NCBI RefSeq assembly: GCF_000158095.2
Contig: NZ_CM011002.1
Location: 1,937,228-2,001,227 of the forward strand
Reading direction: 5' to 3'
DNA length: 64,000 nt
Source of the DNA: Roseibium alexandrii DFL-11
GTDB taxonomy: Bacteria > Pseudomonadota > Alphaproteobacteria > Rhizobiales > Stappiaceae
Position 1 is the stretch's first letter, and the number at the start of each line of letters is the position of its first letter. Positions 43,838 through 51,911 of this stretch are shown here, in pieces. Position numbers and translations under genes: made by a program. The notes under the pieces are model-generated. The model had not been told where the DNA came from and searched no databases. It was given only the letters and a program-made list of their open reading frames with translations.

Positions 43838-45325
43838 TTAAGCCTTGTCGAGCTTGCCTTTCAAGGACAGTGTGAAGTCTGCCCCCATGTACTTGAAGTG
43901 CGGTTGCACCGCCATCGACACGCTGTACCAGCCTGGTTCGCCCTCAACATCCGCAACGGTGATCGACGCCTTGCGCAGCGGACGGCGCGAACGTACGTCT
44001 GCGGACGGGTTGTCCTGGTCAGATACGTACTGACGGATCCAGTTGTTCAGCTCGGACTGCAGTTCGTTGCGGTCTTTCCAGCTGCCGATGTTCTCCCGCT
44101 GCAGAACCTTGATGTAATGCGCCAAGCGGTTGATGATCATCATATAGGGCAGCTGTGTGCCGAGCTTGTAATTCAGCTCCGCATCCTTGGCTTCCGGATT
44201 GTTGCCGAAGAACTTCGGCTTCTGAACCGAGTTTGCCGAGAAGAACGCAGCGTTGTCGGAACCTTTGCGCATGGTCAGAGAGATAAAGCCCTGCTCAGCA
44301 AGTTCGTATTCCTTACGGTCGGAAACCAGAACTTCTGTCGGGATCTTGCTCTGCAGCTGCCCCATGGCCTCAAAGGTGTGGACCGGCAGATCCTCGACCG
44401 CACCGCCAGACTGAGGACCGATAATGTTCGGGCACCAGCGGAATTTGGCAAAGCTGTCCGTCAGCTTGGTCGCCATTGCAAACGCTGCATTGCCCCAGAG
44501 GTAGTTCTCGCTCTTGGAACCAGACTCTTCCTCGTAGTTGAAGGCCTTGACCGGTGTGGTCTCAGGGCCGTACGGGGTGCGCAGCATGAAGCGCGGCATG
44601 GCAAGCGCGAAATAACGGGAATCTTCGGACTCGCGGAACGAGTTCCATTTCGCGTATTTCGGCCCTTCAAAAATGGACTCCATGTCCTTGAGGTTCGGTA
44701 TTTCCTCAAAGGTATCCACACCGAACATGGCCGGTGCAGCCGCGGCGATGAATGGGGCATGCGACATGGACCCAACGCTGGCGCAATACTGAGCCAGCTT
44801 GATGTCTTGTGAGCCGGGGCCGAAATCGTAGTTCGTCACGACAGCGCCAACCGGCTGACCACCGAACTGGCCATATTCAGCGGTGTAAATGTGCTTGTAG
44901 AGGCCGGACTTCACGACTTCCGGGCTGTCTTCAAAATCTTCCAGCAGCTCGTCTTTGGAGACGCTCATCATTTCGATTTTGATGTTCTGGCGGAAATCGG
45001 TCCGGTCCACGACGAACTTCATGCTGCGCCAAGCGGATTCCAGCGTCTTGAAGTCTTCATTGTGGATGATCTGATCGACTTGGTCCGACAGTTTCTTGTC
45101 GATCTCGGTGATCATCATGTCGACGGCAGCGCCAGAGACCTGACTTTGACCGTCTGTCGGCTTCAGAAGTTCGGAAATGAATGCAGCAACGCCCTTTTTG
45201 GCGACGTCATAACCATCGTCACTCGGAGCGAGTTTGGTTTCCTGCAAAATCTGGTCAAGCAACGAGGCGTCGAGTTCCTCGGTTTGCGCGCCGGCGCCCT
45301 GTTGCTGGTTTTCGGTGTCAGCCAT
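43838..45325 (-). CDS. tssC: T6SS sheath large subunit TssC
   Basis: 495 residues from ATG 45325 (a GTG two codons earlier is also possible). With TssB it forms the contractile sheath. Seen: the family blocks LESAWRSMKFVVDRTDFRQN, SHAPFIAAAAPAMFG, WNSFRESEDSRYFALAMPRF, RLPYG-type LRTPYGPETTPV and INRLAHYIKVLQRENIG. It is a standard, well-conserved TssC, in contrast to the divergent fused copy at 27740-29506. A 75-base gap with no obvious signal separates it from tssB. Confidence 0.97.
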   Translation of the reverse strand: MADTENQQQGAGAQTEELDASLLDQILQETKLAPSDDGYDVAKKGVAAFISELLKPTDGQSQVSGAAVDMMITEIDKKLSDQVDQIIHNEDFKTLESAWRSMKFVVDRTDFRQNIKIEMMSVSKDELLEDFEDSPEVVKSGLYKHIYTAEYGQFGGQPVGAVVTNYDFGPGSQDIKLAQYCASVGSMSHAPFIAAAAPAMFGVDTFEEIPNLKDMESIFEGPKYAKWNSFRESEDSRYFALAMPRFMLRTPYGPETTPVKAFNYEEESGSKSENYLWGNAAFAMATKLTDSFAKFRWCPNIIGPQSGGAVEDLPVHTFEAMGQLQSKIPTEVLVSDRKEYELAEQGFISLTMRKGSDNAAFFSANSVQKPKFFGNNPEAKDAELNYKLGTQLPYMMIINRLAHYIKVLQRENIGSWKDRNELQSELNNWIRQYVSDQDNPSADVRSRRPLRKASITVADVEGEPGWYSVSMAVQPHFKYMGADFTLSLKGKLDKA

Positions 45326-45405
45326 GTTCACGGTCTCTGATCTTGCTGTGGTCCGGGAAAGATGAAATCAGCGCGCGCCGGTTGCGCCGCCGATTTGATT
45401 GGCAC

Positions 45406-45924
45406 TTATTCGCCGTCGCCGGATTTGCCGGTGGAGTTGGTAAGTTCGGCCAGAAGTTTTTCGCGGGCAGCCTCATCGCCGAGAACATTCTGGATTGCCT
45501 TGCGGAACGCCGGAACGTTGCCCAATGGCCCTTTCAAGGCGACAAGCGCCTCACGCAGCTCCAGAAGCTTGTTGAGTTCCGGTGTCTGACGCACAACGGA
45601 TTCAGGAGAGAAATCGGCCAGGCTTTCGATCTTCAGCGAAACAGAAAGCTTTTCCGGCTCTTCGCCTTCCTGCTGTTCGACCAGCTTGTTGTCTGTCGCC
45701 ATGTCCAGCTTCAACTCGTGGCTTTTCATCACCTCGTTGAAGTTGTCCTTGTTGATGTTGATAAGGGACCGGTCCTCGACTGGCGTGTCGTCGGGACGCA
45801 TGGTGTAATCCCCAAGCATGACGAGCTTCAGCGGAAGTTCAACTTCTTCCTTGGCGTCTCCCGTCGCGGGCTTGTACTTGATATTCACCCGCTCCTTGGG
45901 AGCGACGGAGGATTCTTTGGACAT
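45406..45924 (-). CDS. tssB: T6SS sheath small subunit TssB
   Basis: 172 residues, standard TssB. Seen: RVNIKYKPATGDAKEEVELP, LPLKLVMLGDYTMRPDDTPV, ININKDNFNEVMKSHELKL, and IESLADFSPESVVRQTPEL. ATG with AAGGAG six bases upstream. A 187-base gap with a nested stem-loop precedes it, so tssB-tssC expression may be set separately from tssA. Confidence 0.97.
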   Translation of the reverse strand: MSKESSVAPKERVNIKYKPATGDAKEEVELPLKLVMLGDYTMRPDDTPVEDRSLININKDNFNEVMKSHELKLDMATDNKLVEQQEGEEPEKLSVSLKIESLADFSPESVVRQTPELNKLLELREALVALKGPLGNVPAFRKAIQNVLGDEAAREKLLAELTNSTGKSGDGE

Positions 45925-46020
45925 GCCTTCTCCTTAACGTCAGTCGAGCTTCCGATGTCACTTACGGAAATCATGTTTTAAAACTGGTGTTCCCCTGTCT
46001 GGGGGCACTCTAGAACTGTT

Positions 46021-46079
46021 TCATGTCAAATCTGTCTAGAAGAGTCTTAAAAAAGACCTCTCAAAGACATGACTTTTTT
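46021..46079. repeat. Nested stem-loops between tssA and tssB
   Basis: Outer arms TCATGTC (46021-46027) and GACATGA (46066-46072) enclose inner arms AGAGTCTT (46041-46048) and AAGACCTCT (46053-46061, one bulged C). On the + strand a run of six T follows, but no + gene ends there. On the minus strand it lies in the 187-base spacer between the tssA stop and the tssB ATG. Confidence 0.55.
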
Positions 46080-46111
46080 CAAAAGGCACACAACAAGACC
46101 ACTTTGCGCGG

Positions 46112-47848
46112 TCAGCGCTTGCCCGTCAACTCGGCAGCCGCGCCGAGGTCCAGTATCGATAAAGTTTCCATGACAGAGGCCTTCAAAGGCACCAAATCAT
46201 TGTCAGAAATGACCTGACGGATGTTTTTGTGGTTGAGGCTACGCCATGAGAGCCGGGCCAATTCGACGACCAAGTCCGGCTCCCAGGCCGCAAGATTCGC
46301 ATCTTCTGCCGTCTTTCGAAGCCGCGACAATTGAGCGACCAACGGCTGAAGAACATCGAATTGCAGGCACAGTTCGCTCAGTTTCAGCTGCCCACGGAAC
46401 CAGTCCCGCTCCGCCCGGCAGCCGGCGCAATAGTCTTTCAAGACCGCCAATCCCTCAACAACCTTACCGGCCTGAGCCAGGCTGGCGGCTGTTGATGCGG
46501 CTCCCGTAAGCGGGTCTGCTCCACCACTTGCGCCGCCGCCGGCGGCAACACTCTCATTAATCCATGCTTTCGTTTCACCGCTCGCAAACGGGGTTCCGTC
46601 GCTGAAAGATAGGGCCAGCACGTCCGGCAAGCGTTTCAAGAAACCGGCCAGCTCCCCCTCGACCAACAGACGCGCGGCATCATAGTCGCTGCCGAGCGCG
46701 CTCATAGCCTCGCAAATCATGAAGTGCGCATCGATCCAGAAGGGCGACGACATGAACGTGCCTTCAGCTGATTGGATCAACCCGAGATGGTTTCCGGCCC
46801 CCTTGAGCGCTTGCAGTTCCGCAATCCTGTTTTTCTGAGGCGGCGGCAGGCTGGATTTCCCGCTGTTGACCGGCGGCATCACGGTGATCCGGCCCCAGAC
46901 AGCAAATCGGGCACACAAATACCCTCTTGGATCCTGCGGCGCGTGTTGCCGGCTGCTGGACGCCACCTTTCCGGCCGCATTGAACAATGACGTAAATGCT
47001 GCATCCGCGTCGCCGTCAACAGCAACCTCCGGCACCGCAATCGGCACAGCGCTCGGGTTTGGCGAGGCTGTTTGCGGCGCAGGCGCTGCAGACTGTGCCG
47101 GTTCAACAGCCCCGGTAGCAGGCTCCGCTGCAGCTGCAGCATTTGCCGGAGCACTGCCTGACGCCGCCTCACTCGCCGGGCTGGCAGCAGCCCCCCCGCC
47201 AGCTTCCTTGGCTTCTTCTGCGGCTTTGGCCGCCGCTTCCGCCTCGGCTTTCTTTCGCGCCTCCTCCTCAAGCACCGACCGCACGTTTTTTGCAATCGGG
47301 CGGAGCGCGCGGATCAACGGACCAAGAGCTGCTTGCGATTTGGTGAATTTCTGTTCGAGAGCGGTATCAAGCTCAAGCAGGTAGTCATGCGCCTGAAGCG
47401 CAGCCAGCCCCTGATCGCCCTCTGGCGTCTTTCCCTCGACAAGTGACCCGAGTTTTTCTGCAAACCAGTCGAAGGCCCCTGCCCGGCCGCGTTCGCGGCG
47501 CACCGGTGGCGTCATGTCTTCCCAATGGTCCTTGGACATGTCTTCGAGGATCTTGACGCCAATCGCGAGACCCTTGAAATCTTCCTCCAGAAAAAGACCG
47601 TAAGCGAGCCGGGTCGCCAGAACGAGATCCTTCGAGTTTTCCTTCAAGACATCGACGGTCTTCTCGTTGAGCATCTTCCAGTTGACGGCAGACGGCCCAT
47701 CTATCTCCATTTTCCGGAATTCGGCTTCAAGCTCTTCGAATTCGGGACTGTCGCGGAACTCTTCCTGCGCATCTGTATTCGCCAGAGCGACCTTGCCGAC
47801 CTCTGCCCGCGGATCGGACAACTCAGGAATTACAATCTCTTCAGCCAT
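46112..47848 (-). CDS. tssA: T6SS protein TssA
   Basis: 578 residues. TssA caps and guides tube and sheath growth. Seen: the N-terminal ImpA domain (NWKMLNEKTVDVLKENSKDL, LEDMSKDHWEDMTPPVRRER), an Ala/Pro-rich middle (about 210-280), and the C-terminal VasJ-type region (AHFMICEAMSALGSDYDAAR, LFDAL-like CLQFDVLQPLVAQL). First gene of the main operon; its promoter should lie in 47849-48050, where I could not fix one. ATG start. Confidence 0.92.
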   Translation of the reverse strand: MAEEIVIPELSDPRAEVGKVALANTDAQEEFRDSPEFEELEAEFRKMEIDGPSAVNWKMLNEKTVDVLKENSKDLVLATRLAYGLFLEEDFKGLAIGVKILEDMSKDHWEDMTPPVRRERGRAGAFDWFAEKLGSLVEGKTPEGDQGLAALQAHDYLLELDTALEQKFTKSQAALGPLIRALRPIAKNVRSVLEEEARKKAEAEAAAKAAEEAKEAGGGAAASPASEAASGSAPANAAAAAEPATGAVEPAQSAAPAPQTASPNPSAVPIAVPEVAVDGDADAAFTSLFNAAGKVASSSRQHAPQDPRGYLCARFAVWGRITVMPPVNSGKSSLPPPQKNRIAELQALKGAGNHLGLIQSAEGTFMSSPFWIDAHFMICEAMSALGSDYDAARLLVEGELAGFLKRLPDVLALSFSDGTPFASGETKAWINESVAAGGGASGGADPLTGAASTAASLAQAGKVVEGLAVLKDYCAGCRAERDWFRGQLKLSELCLQFDVLQPLVAQLSRLRKTAEDANLAAWEPDLVVELARLSWRSLNHKNIRQVISDNDLVPLKASVMETLSILDLGAAAELTGKR

Positions 47849-48067
47849 TTGAGTATTCCCTTGTCACAGCCCGCATCATCATGATCTCCCGGCGGCCCAA
47901 TTCGGCGCTGCCGGATCACCGGTCCAGGCTCGGAACATATACCGCCACGTCATTGACAGGAAACACCCGTTGCGTTCTTCATTTCATAAGATTTTCATGC
48001 TTCAAGGGAAATCCACGCACTGGCGAGTTTCAGCCCCCTAATCAATCCTGTGGAAGGTATGGTCCAA

Positions 48068-48424
48068 ATGGCGGATGCGGCGCATCTCACGATCGACGAC
48101 GAAACAGTGGACGGGATTCGGATCATTTGCCCCAAGGGCAAACTGGAGACCCTGTCGGCAAAGGACTTTGAAGCGCATCTCAAGTCAGCCGCCCAAGAGA
48201 GCGATTCCAGCCTGCTGATCGACATGAGCGGCGTAGATTATGTCACCAGTTTCGGTCTGCGGTCCTTGTTGATCATCACCAAACAGATCGCTCCGGCAGG
48301 ACGCAAACTGATCCTCTTCGGCGTCAATCCATCGGTCCATGAAGTATTGAAGATCTCCGGCTTCCTCAAAATCCTCAGCGTGGTTGAGGGGCGCGATGAT
48401 GCTTTGGCAGAGATACGGGGCTAG
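48068..48424 (+). CDS. STAS-domain anti-sigma-factor antagonist (SpoIIAA/RsbV-like)
   Basis: 118 residues, a single STAS domain. Such proteins free a sigma factor or other target by binding its GHKL-kinase inhibitor when they are unphosphorylated. Seen: IRIICPKGKLETLSAKDFEA, LLIDMSGVDYVTSFGLRSL with Ser at the acceptor position, and LILFGVNPSVHEVLKISGF. ATG 48068 is chosen because GGAAGG lies ten bases before it; ATG 48059 and GTG 48050 are alternatives. The GHKL kinase gene follows after 43 bases. Divergent from tssA. Confidence 0.88.
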   Translation: MADAAHLTIDDETVDGIRIICPKGKLETLSAKDFEAHLKSAAQESDSSLLIDMSGVDYVTSFGLRSLLIITKQIAPAGRKLILFGVNPSVHEVLKISGFLKILSVVEGRDDALAEIRG

Positions 48425-48467
48425 CTGACGTTATGCGCGCTCAGCGCCCTAGAAGGAGGCCGGGTGT

Positions 48468-48911
48468 ATGACATCGGTTCTCGGGACTTTGGAAGTTGCA
48501 AACGAATTAGACGAACTCTCCAGGATCTACACCTTTCTGGACGACCTTGCTGCACGCCACGGTCTTGATGACCACATCCGCCGTCATCTGTCTTTGATCG
48601 TAGAAGAGCTTTTTTCCAACACTGTGTCCTACGGCTATCCAGAGGCCGTGGCTGACACCATCAAAACCGAACTCACCAAAGAGGGTGACAGGCTCATCTT
48701 GACCCTGGAAGATCACGCGACTTCTTTCGACACCGGGACTGCGCCGGTCCTCGATATGACAGAGATGTCCGCCGAGGACATGTCAGTTGGCGGCTTGGGG
48801 CTCTTTCTGGTTCATCAGGTGTCTGAAGAGGTGTCGCATTCCCGGAAAGACGGCACCAATACGACGCGGGTTGTCTTGCGGTTGGGCTCCAACGGATCCG
48901 ATCAGAATTGA
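48468..48911 (+). CDS. GHKL anti-sigma factor kinase (RsbW-like)
   Basis: 147 residues of the RsbW/SpoIIAB type (HATPase fold). It holds its target when free and phosphorylates the STAS partner. Seen: N box IVEELFSNTVSYGYP, LEDHATSFD, and the lid GGLGLFLVHQVSEEV. AGAAGGAGG nine bases before the ATG, the best ribosome site of the region. Its 3' end overlaps the convergent phosphatase gene by 10 bases. No sigma factor gene is in the window, so the target may be an ECF-type sigma or a T6SS component; this is open. Confidence 0.88.
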   Translation: MTSVLGTLEVANELDELSRIYTFLDDLAARHGLDDHIRRHLSLIVEELFSNTVSYGYPEAVADTIKTELTKEGDRLILTLEDHATSFDTGTAPVLDMTEMSAEDMSVGGLGLFLVHQVSEEVSHSRKDGTNTTRVVLRLGSNGSDQN

Positions 48912-49834
48912 AATTCAATCATTGAATAGTCATCCGGCAACTCGGATTGACCAGACTTTTTCTGAACCCACTCCAGGATATGTGAAGGTATAGAGCCGTT
49001 TGCGGCAAGCGCCGCGTTGGCCAGACCTTCAAGGCTTAAAACATCGCCTTCAAGATCATCCACCTCATAGGTGCCGTCACTCAAGACCAGCAACCGATCG
49101 CCCGAGCGTACCGACACTTCGGACTGGTCGAACGTCATATCTTCAATGGCGCCGATCACCATGCCTTCGCTCGTTCCAATGAGCGAAAACGCCCCCTCGT
49201 CCTTGGTCGCTGGCAACAGAACGGCTGCCGGATGCCCTCCGGACGCATAAGACAGTTTACCGGTCGACCTCTGAAAAACGCCGTACCAGATGGTGAAGAA
49301 CATGTTGTTCTGCCGTTCCATTGGGAAGGCGTTGTTCAACTTGAAAAGCACATCGGAGGGGATCCGGAAATCTGTTTCCGGCAACGCACAAGAGCGCAAC
49401 ACGTTGATAATCGAGACAGAGAGCAGCGCAGCTCCAACACCGTGCCCGCAGACATCGATCAGGTATATGGCAAAATGATCGCCATCGAGGTCATGATAGC
49501 CGAAGGAATCGCCGCCAAGTTCCGTTGACGGAACCAAAAGCCAGTCCGCTTTCGGGCCTTCCGACCTCGGTTCGGGCAGGATCGACAACACATATCGGCC
49601 GGCGTCAGCCAACTCTGCCTCAAGCCTGCGCTGGGTGTCCAGAAGCAGCTGATTGTTCTCTGCAAGCTGATCTTCCACGGCCTCGCCGTGTTCGATTGTC
49701 GCTTCGTAAAGAAGCTGTAAATCAGCGTGCTCGGCTTTCAGCTCTGCCAGCTCGGCGCGCAGGGTTTCCAATTCATCATTCATAGATGCGCTGTACCCGC
49801 CGGTTTGAGAATCAGATGAAAACGAATCCGTCAT
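48902..49834 (-). CDS. PP2C/SpoIIE-type phosphatase with coiled-coil lead (RsbU-like)
   Basis: 310 residues from ATG 49834. A coiled coil (about 15-75, ELETLRAELAELKAEHADLQ) is followed by a SpoIIE-type PP2C domain: GGDSFGYHDLD, LIDVCGHGVGAALLS, YASGGHPAAVLLP, LLVLSDGTYEVDD, DDYSMIEF. It should dephosphorylate the STAS partner and so release the kinase's target. No membrane or sensor domain. GGAAACGGAAA precedes the chosen ATG; an in-frame start 21 codons upstream and ATG 49785 are alternatives. Confidence 0.86.
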   Translation of the reverse strand: MTDSFSSDSQTGGYSASMNDELETLRAELAELKAEHADLQLLYEATIEHGEAVEDQLAENNQLLLDTQRRLEAELADAGRYVLSILPEPRSEGPKADWLLVPSTELGGDSFGYHDLDGDHFAIYLIDVCGHGVGAALLSVSIINVLRSCALPETDFRIPSDVLFKLNNAFPMERQNNMFFTIWYGVFQRSTGKLSYASGGHPAAVLLPATKDEGAFSLIGTSEGMVIGAIEDMTFDQSEVSVRSGDRLLVLSDGTYEVDDLEGDVLSLEGLANAALAANGSIPSHILEWVQKKSGQSELPDDYSMIEFQF

Positions 49835-49908
49835 TTTCCGTTTCCAATAACAGTCAGAGTTTTTCGCCGCGCTTCCCACAGCCGTCCCGCCAGTCATTTA
49901 ACGGTGTT

Positions 49909-49954
49909 TGTTGATTTTGGAAATACACTGTCCACGAGCAGCGAAAAATCAACA
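49909..49954. repeat. Inverted repeat in the gap before the second partner-switching operon
   Basis: TGTTGATTTT (49909-49918) and AAAATCAACA (49945-49954) are perfect 10-base arms around 26 bases. It lies in the 386-base gap 49835-50220 between divergent genes, the most AT-rich stretch of this region. A TTGACA at 50039-50044 may be a -35 element, but its -10 partner is poor. No credible gene is seen in the gap. Confidence 0.5.
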
Positions 49955-50220
49955 TTCCCCAGATGCTTGCGCCCGCGCCAGCTGCAAAACTTGTCAATAT
50001 TCAGGATAACTGCCAAAAGCCTTGATAATTCATACTGGTTGACACTCAAACTTCAAACAGTTGAACTACCCATGGGGCTAATATTTACCATTCTGGTTGG
50101 ATCTAGCTTAACGATTTCGACGTCATACTTCCTGCCGCGGTGATAGGGAGCCGCAGTCATCTGTGTTCAGAAACTAAAACTGAGCGCAAATTTCGGCGTC
50201 AATAATGGAGTTTGGGCGAC

Positions 50221-50736
50221 GTGTCATATTCGAACGCCAGCGGAGCGGGCGAAACGCCGATGATCGAGATCGATCTGGATGTTCGCGATTTTTCTTCAAA
50301 CTGGGCCAACTGCGATCTTGTTTCGAGCTACGTCTCCCGGATGGTTTGCCACAACCGCCTCGATTCCATGCTGTTTGCCAATCTGTATTCCTCCGCGCTC
50401 AATGAGCTGATGGAGACAACTTTTCACAGACATGGAAACAACGGCAAGGTCGTGTGCCGGTTCAAACGCCGTGAGAATGGGGACCGGATCGAGATCGACA
50501 TGCCGGGCAGCGAGGACATTGCCCGCTTCTACGATGATGCTGTCGCGTTGACCAAGCGGCCAGACAAAGACGCCATCTATCTGGATCGTCTATTCTCCAC
50601 TGAGACCCCGGATACATCGCTCGGTCTTTTGGAGTTGAGCGTCGACTACGGGGCAGAATTCAGCCTGACCCGCGACCAATCAAACAACCGCATTTGCCTG
50701 ACGGCCGATCTTGTTTTCGAGGATAAAGCATCGTGA
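50221..50736 (+). CDS. GHKL-like protein with degenerate N box (slr1658-type)
   Basis: 171 residues. It aligns with the intact GHKL protein at 54308-54853: ALNELMETTFHRHG with LLNEILENAVKFRHDG, and LGLLELSVDYGAEF with LGLLTLMSDYDAKL. The Asn that coordinates magnesium in the N box (NEILEN) is Thr here (NELMET), so kinase activity is doubtful. I believe this belongs to the slr1658 group of small regulators. GTG 50221 has GGAG ten bases upstream; TTG 50212 is too close to it. GTGA overlap with the next gene. Confidence 0.75.
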   Translation: MSYSNASGAGETPMIEIDLDVRDFSSNWANCDLVSSYVSRMVCHNRLDSMLFANLYSSALNELMETTFHRHGNNGKVVCRFKRRENGDRIEIDMPGSEDIARFYDDAVALTKRPDKDAIYLDRLFSTETPDTSLGLLELSVDYGAEFSLTRDQSNNRICLTADLVFEDKAS

Positions 50737-51911
50737 CTTCCCAAGCGACTGGCCACGCATTCGACTGGCGTTTCAATGAAAACGATCAGGAATTCTCCCT
50801 GCAGGGCTGCTTGCGGCCACAATCCGCCGATGAGCTCAATGGCTGCATGGAGGCCCTCGATACTGCAACGTCCACCGTCAAGGGCCGACTTTATCTGAAC
50901 GTGCGCCGCCTTGTGCGGATGAACAACGTTGCGTTTCAGGCGATTGCCCGGCACCTGGTCGATACTTGCGTCAATCGTCCGGACCTGAACATCCAGGTGA
51001 CGACGTCGAGCTGTGTCGGATGGTCGACACGCAAATTCCAGGCCTTGGAAAGCGCAAACCAGAACATCACGGTCAGTGAGTACGACAGCGACTTTTATCC
51101 CGGTCAGACCTTCCTGGAAGAAGGAGGTTTCATTCCGATCCTGCGGACTCAAACCAAGCTGACCTGGCACCACGAGCGCGAAATCCTCGGCCGTCATGGT
51201 CTGAAGCCCGGAATGCAGATGGCGGACATCTGTTGCGGAATTGGCGATTTCGCTATTCTGGCGCAAAAGGAATACGAACTTGGCAGGCTTGTCGCGCTCG
51301 ATCACTCAAAATCGAGCCTTGATTATGCTCGCAAGGTTGCCGCCGAATTTGGCGTAAAGGGCGTTGAGTACGTTTATGGCGATGCCTCCGAGATGCTTCT
51401 GGAGAGCAACCAGTTCGACTTCGTCACTTGCCGCCATGCCCTACAGGTTTTTGATCATCCGGAAGAGATCCTGAAAGAACTCTACCGTATCTGCAAACCG
51501 GGCGGCCGGGTCTACATCACGAACGAGAAAAACTCACACTGCCTTGGCGAACCGCGCTCGGAAACCATTCAGTGGACCTACAACGAGGTCGCCAAGCTCT
51601 GGGATCATTTCGATATGGATATCGAGCTCGGCCCCAAGAGCCGGCGCTATCTGGCCGACGGCGGGTTTGAAGACATCAAGATGGAAAGCTTCATGGTCAC
51701 CAACCTTGACGGCAATCCGCAAGACTTCGCAGACATCATCCAATCCTGGGAAAACGTTTATGCCGGCCAAATGGCCGTTGAACGTGGTGACAGTCCGGAA
51801 CAGATTGCCCGTTTCCGGCAAGGTTTCCAGGATCACATTTTTGCTGCCCTGCACCCCAAAGGCTACGCTGGTTGGCCGATCTGGGTTGCCTCTGGACGGA
51901 AGCCTCTATGA
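50733..51911 (+). CDS. STAS-like domain fused to SAM-dependent methyltransferase
   Basis: 392 residues. Residues 1-130 align with the STAS protein at 54885-55223: RLYLNVRRLVRMNNVAFQAI with EIVLDLTGLEFLNSSGINLL, and VGWSTRKFQALE with IPWQSKSLRNLQ. The Ser-Ser-Gly of the acceptor loop is Asn-Val-Ala, so it cannot be phosphorylated there. Residues 155-330 are a class I methyltransferase: motif I MADICCGIGDFAILA, VALDHSKSS, YVYGDASEML, RICKPGGRVYI. The GTG start overlaps the previous stop, and its own stop overlaps the phosphatase ATG. The methyl acceptor is unknown. Confidence 0.82.
   Translation: MTSQATGHAFDWRFNENDQEFSLQGCLRPQSADELNGCMEALDTATSTVKGRLYLNVRRLVRMNNVAFQAIARHLVDTCVNRPDLNIQVTTSSCVGWSTRKFQALESANQNITVSEYDSDFYPGQTFLEEGGFIPILRTQTKLTWHHEREILGRHGLKPGMQMADICCGIGDFAILAQKEYELGRLVALDHSKSSLDYARKVAAEFGVKGVEYVYGDASEMLLESNQFDFVTCRHALQVFDHPEEILKELYRICKPGGRVYITNEKNSHCLGEPRSETIQWTYNEVAKLWDHFDMDIELGPKSRRYLADGGFEDIKMESFMVTNLDGNPQDFADIIQSWENVYAGQMAVERGDSPEQIARFRQGFQDHIFAALHPKGYAGWPIWVASGRKPL

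Noticed and set aside
46074..46079. Intrinsic terminator on the + strand behind the nested stem-loop
   Set aside because: No + strand gene ends there; on the transcribed minus strand no T run follows the stem.
49904..50143. 79-codon frame in the gap before the second partner-switching operon
   Set aside because: No ribosome site, no family features and an AT-rich, repeat-containing background; read as non-coding.
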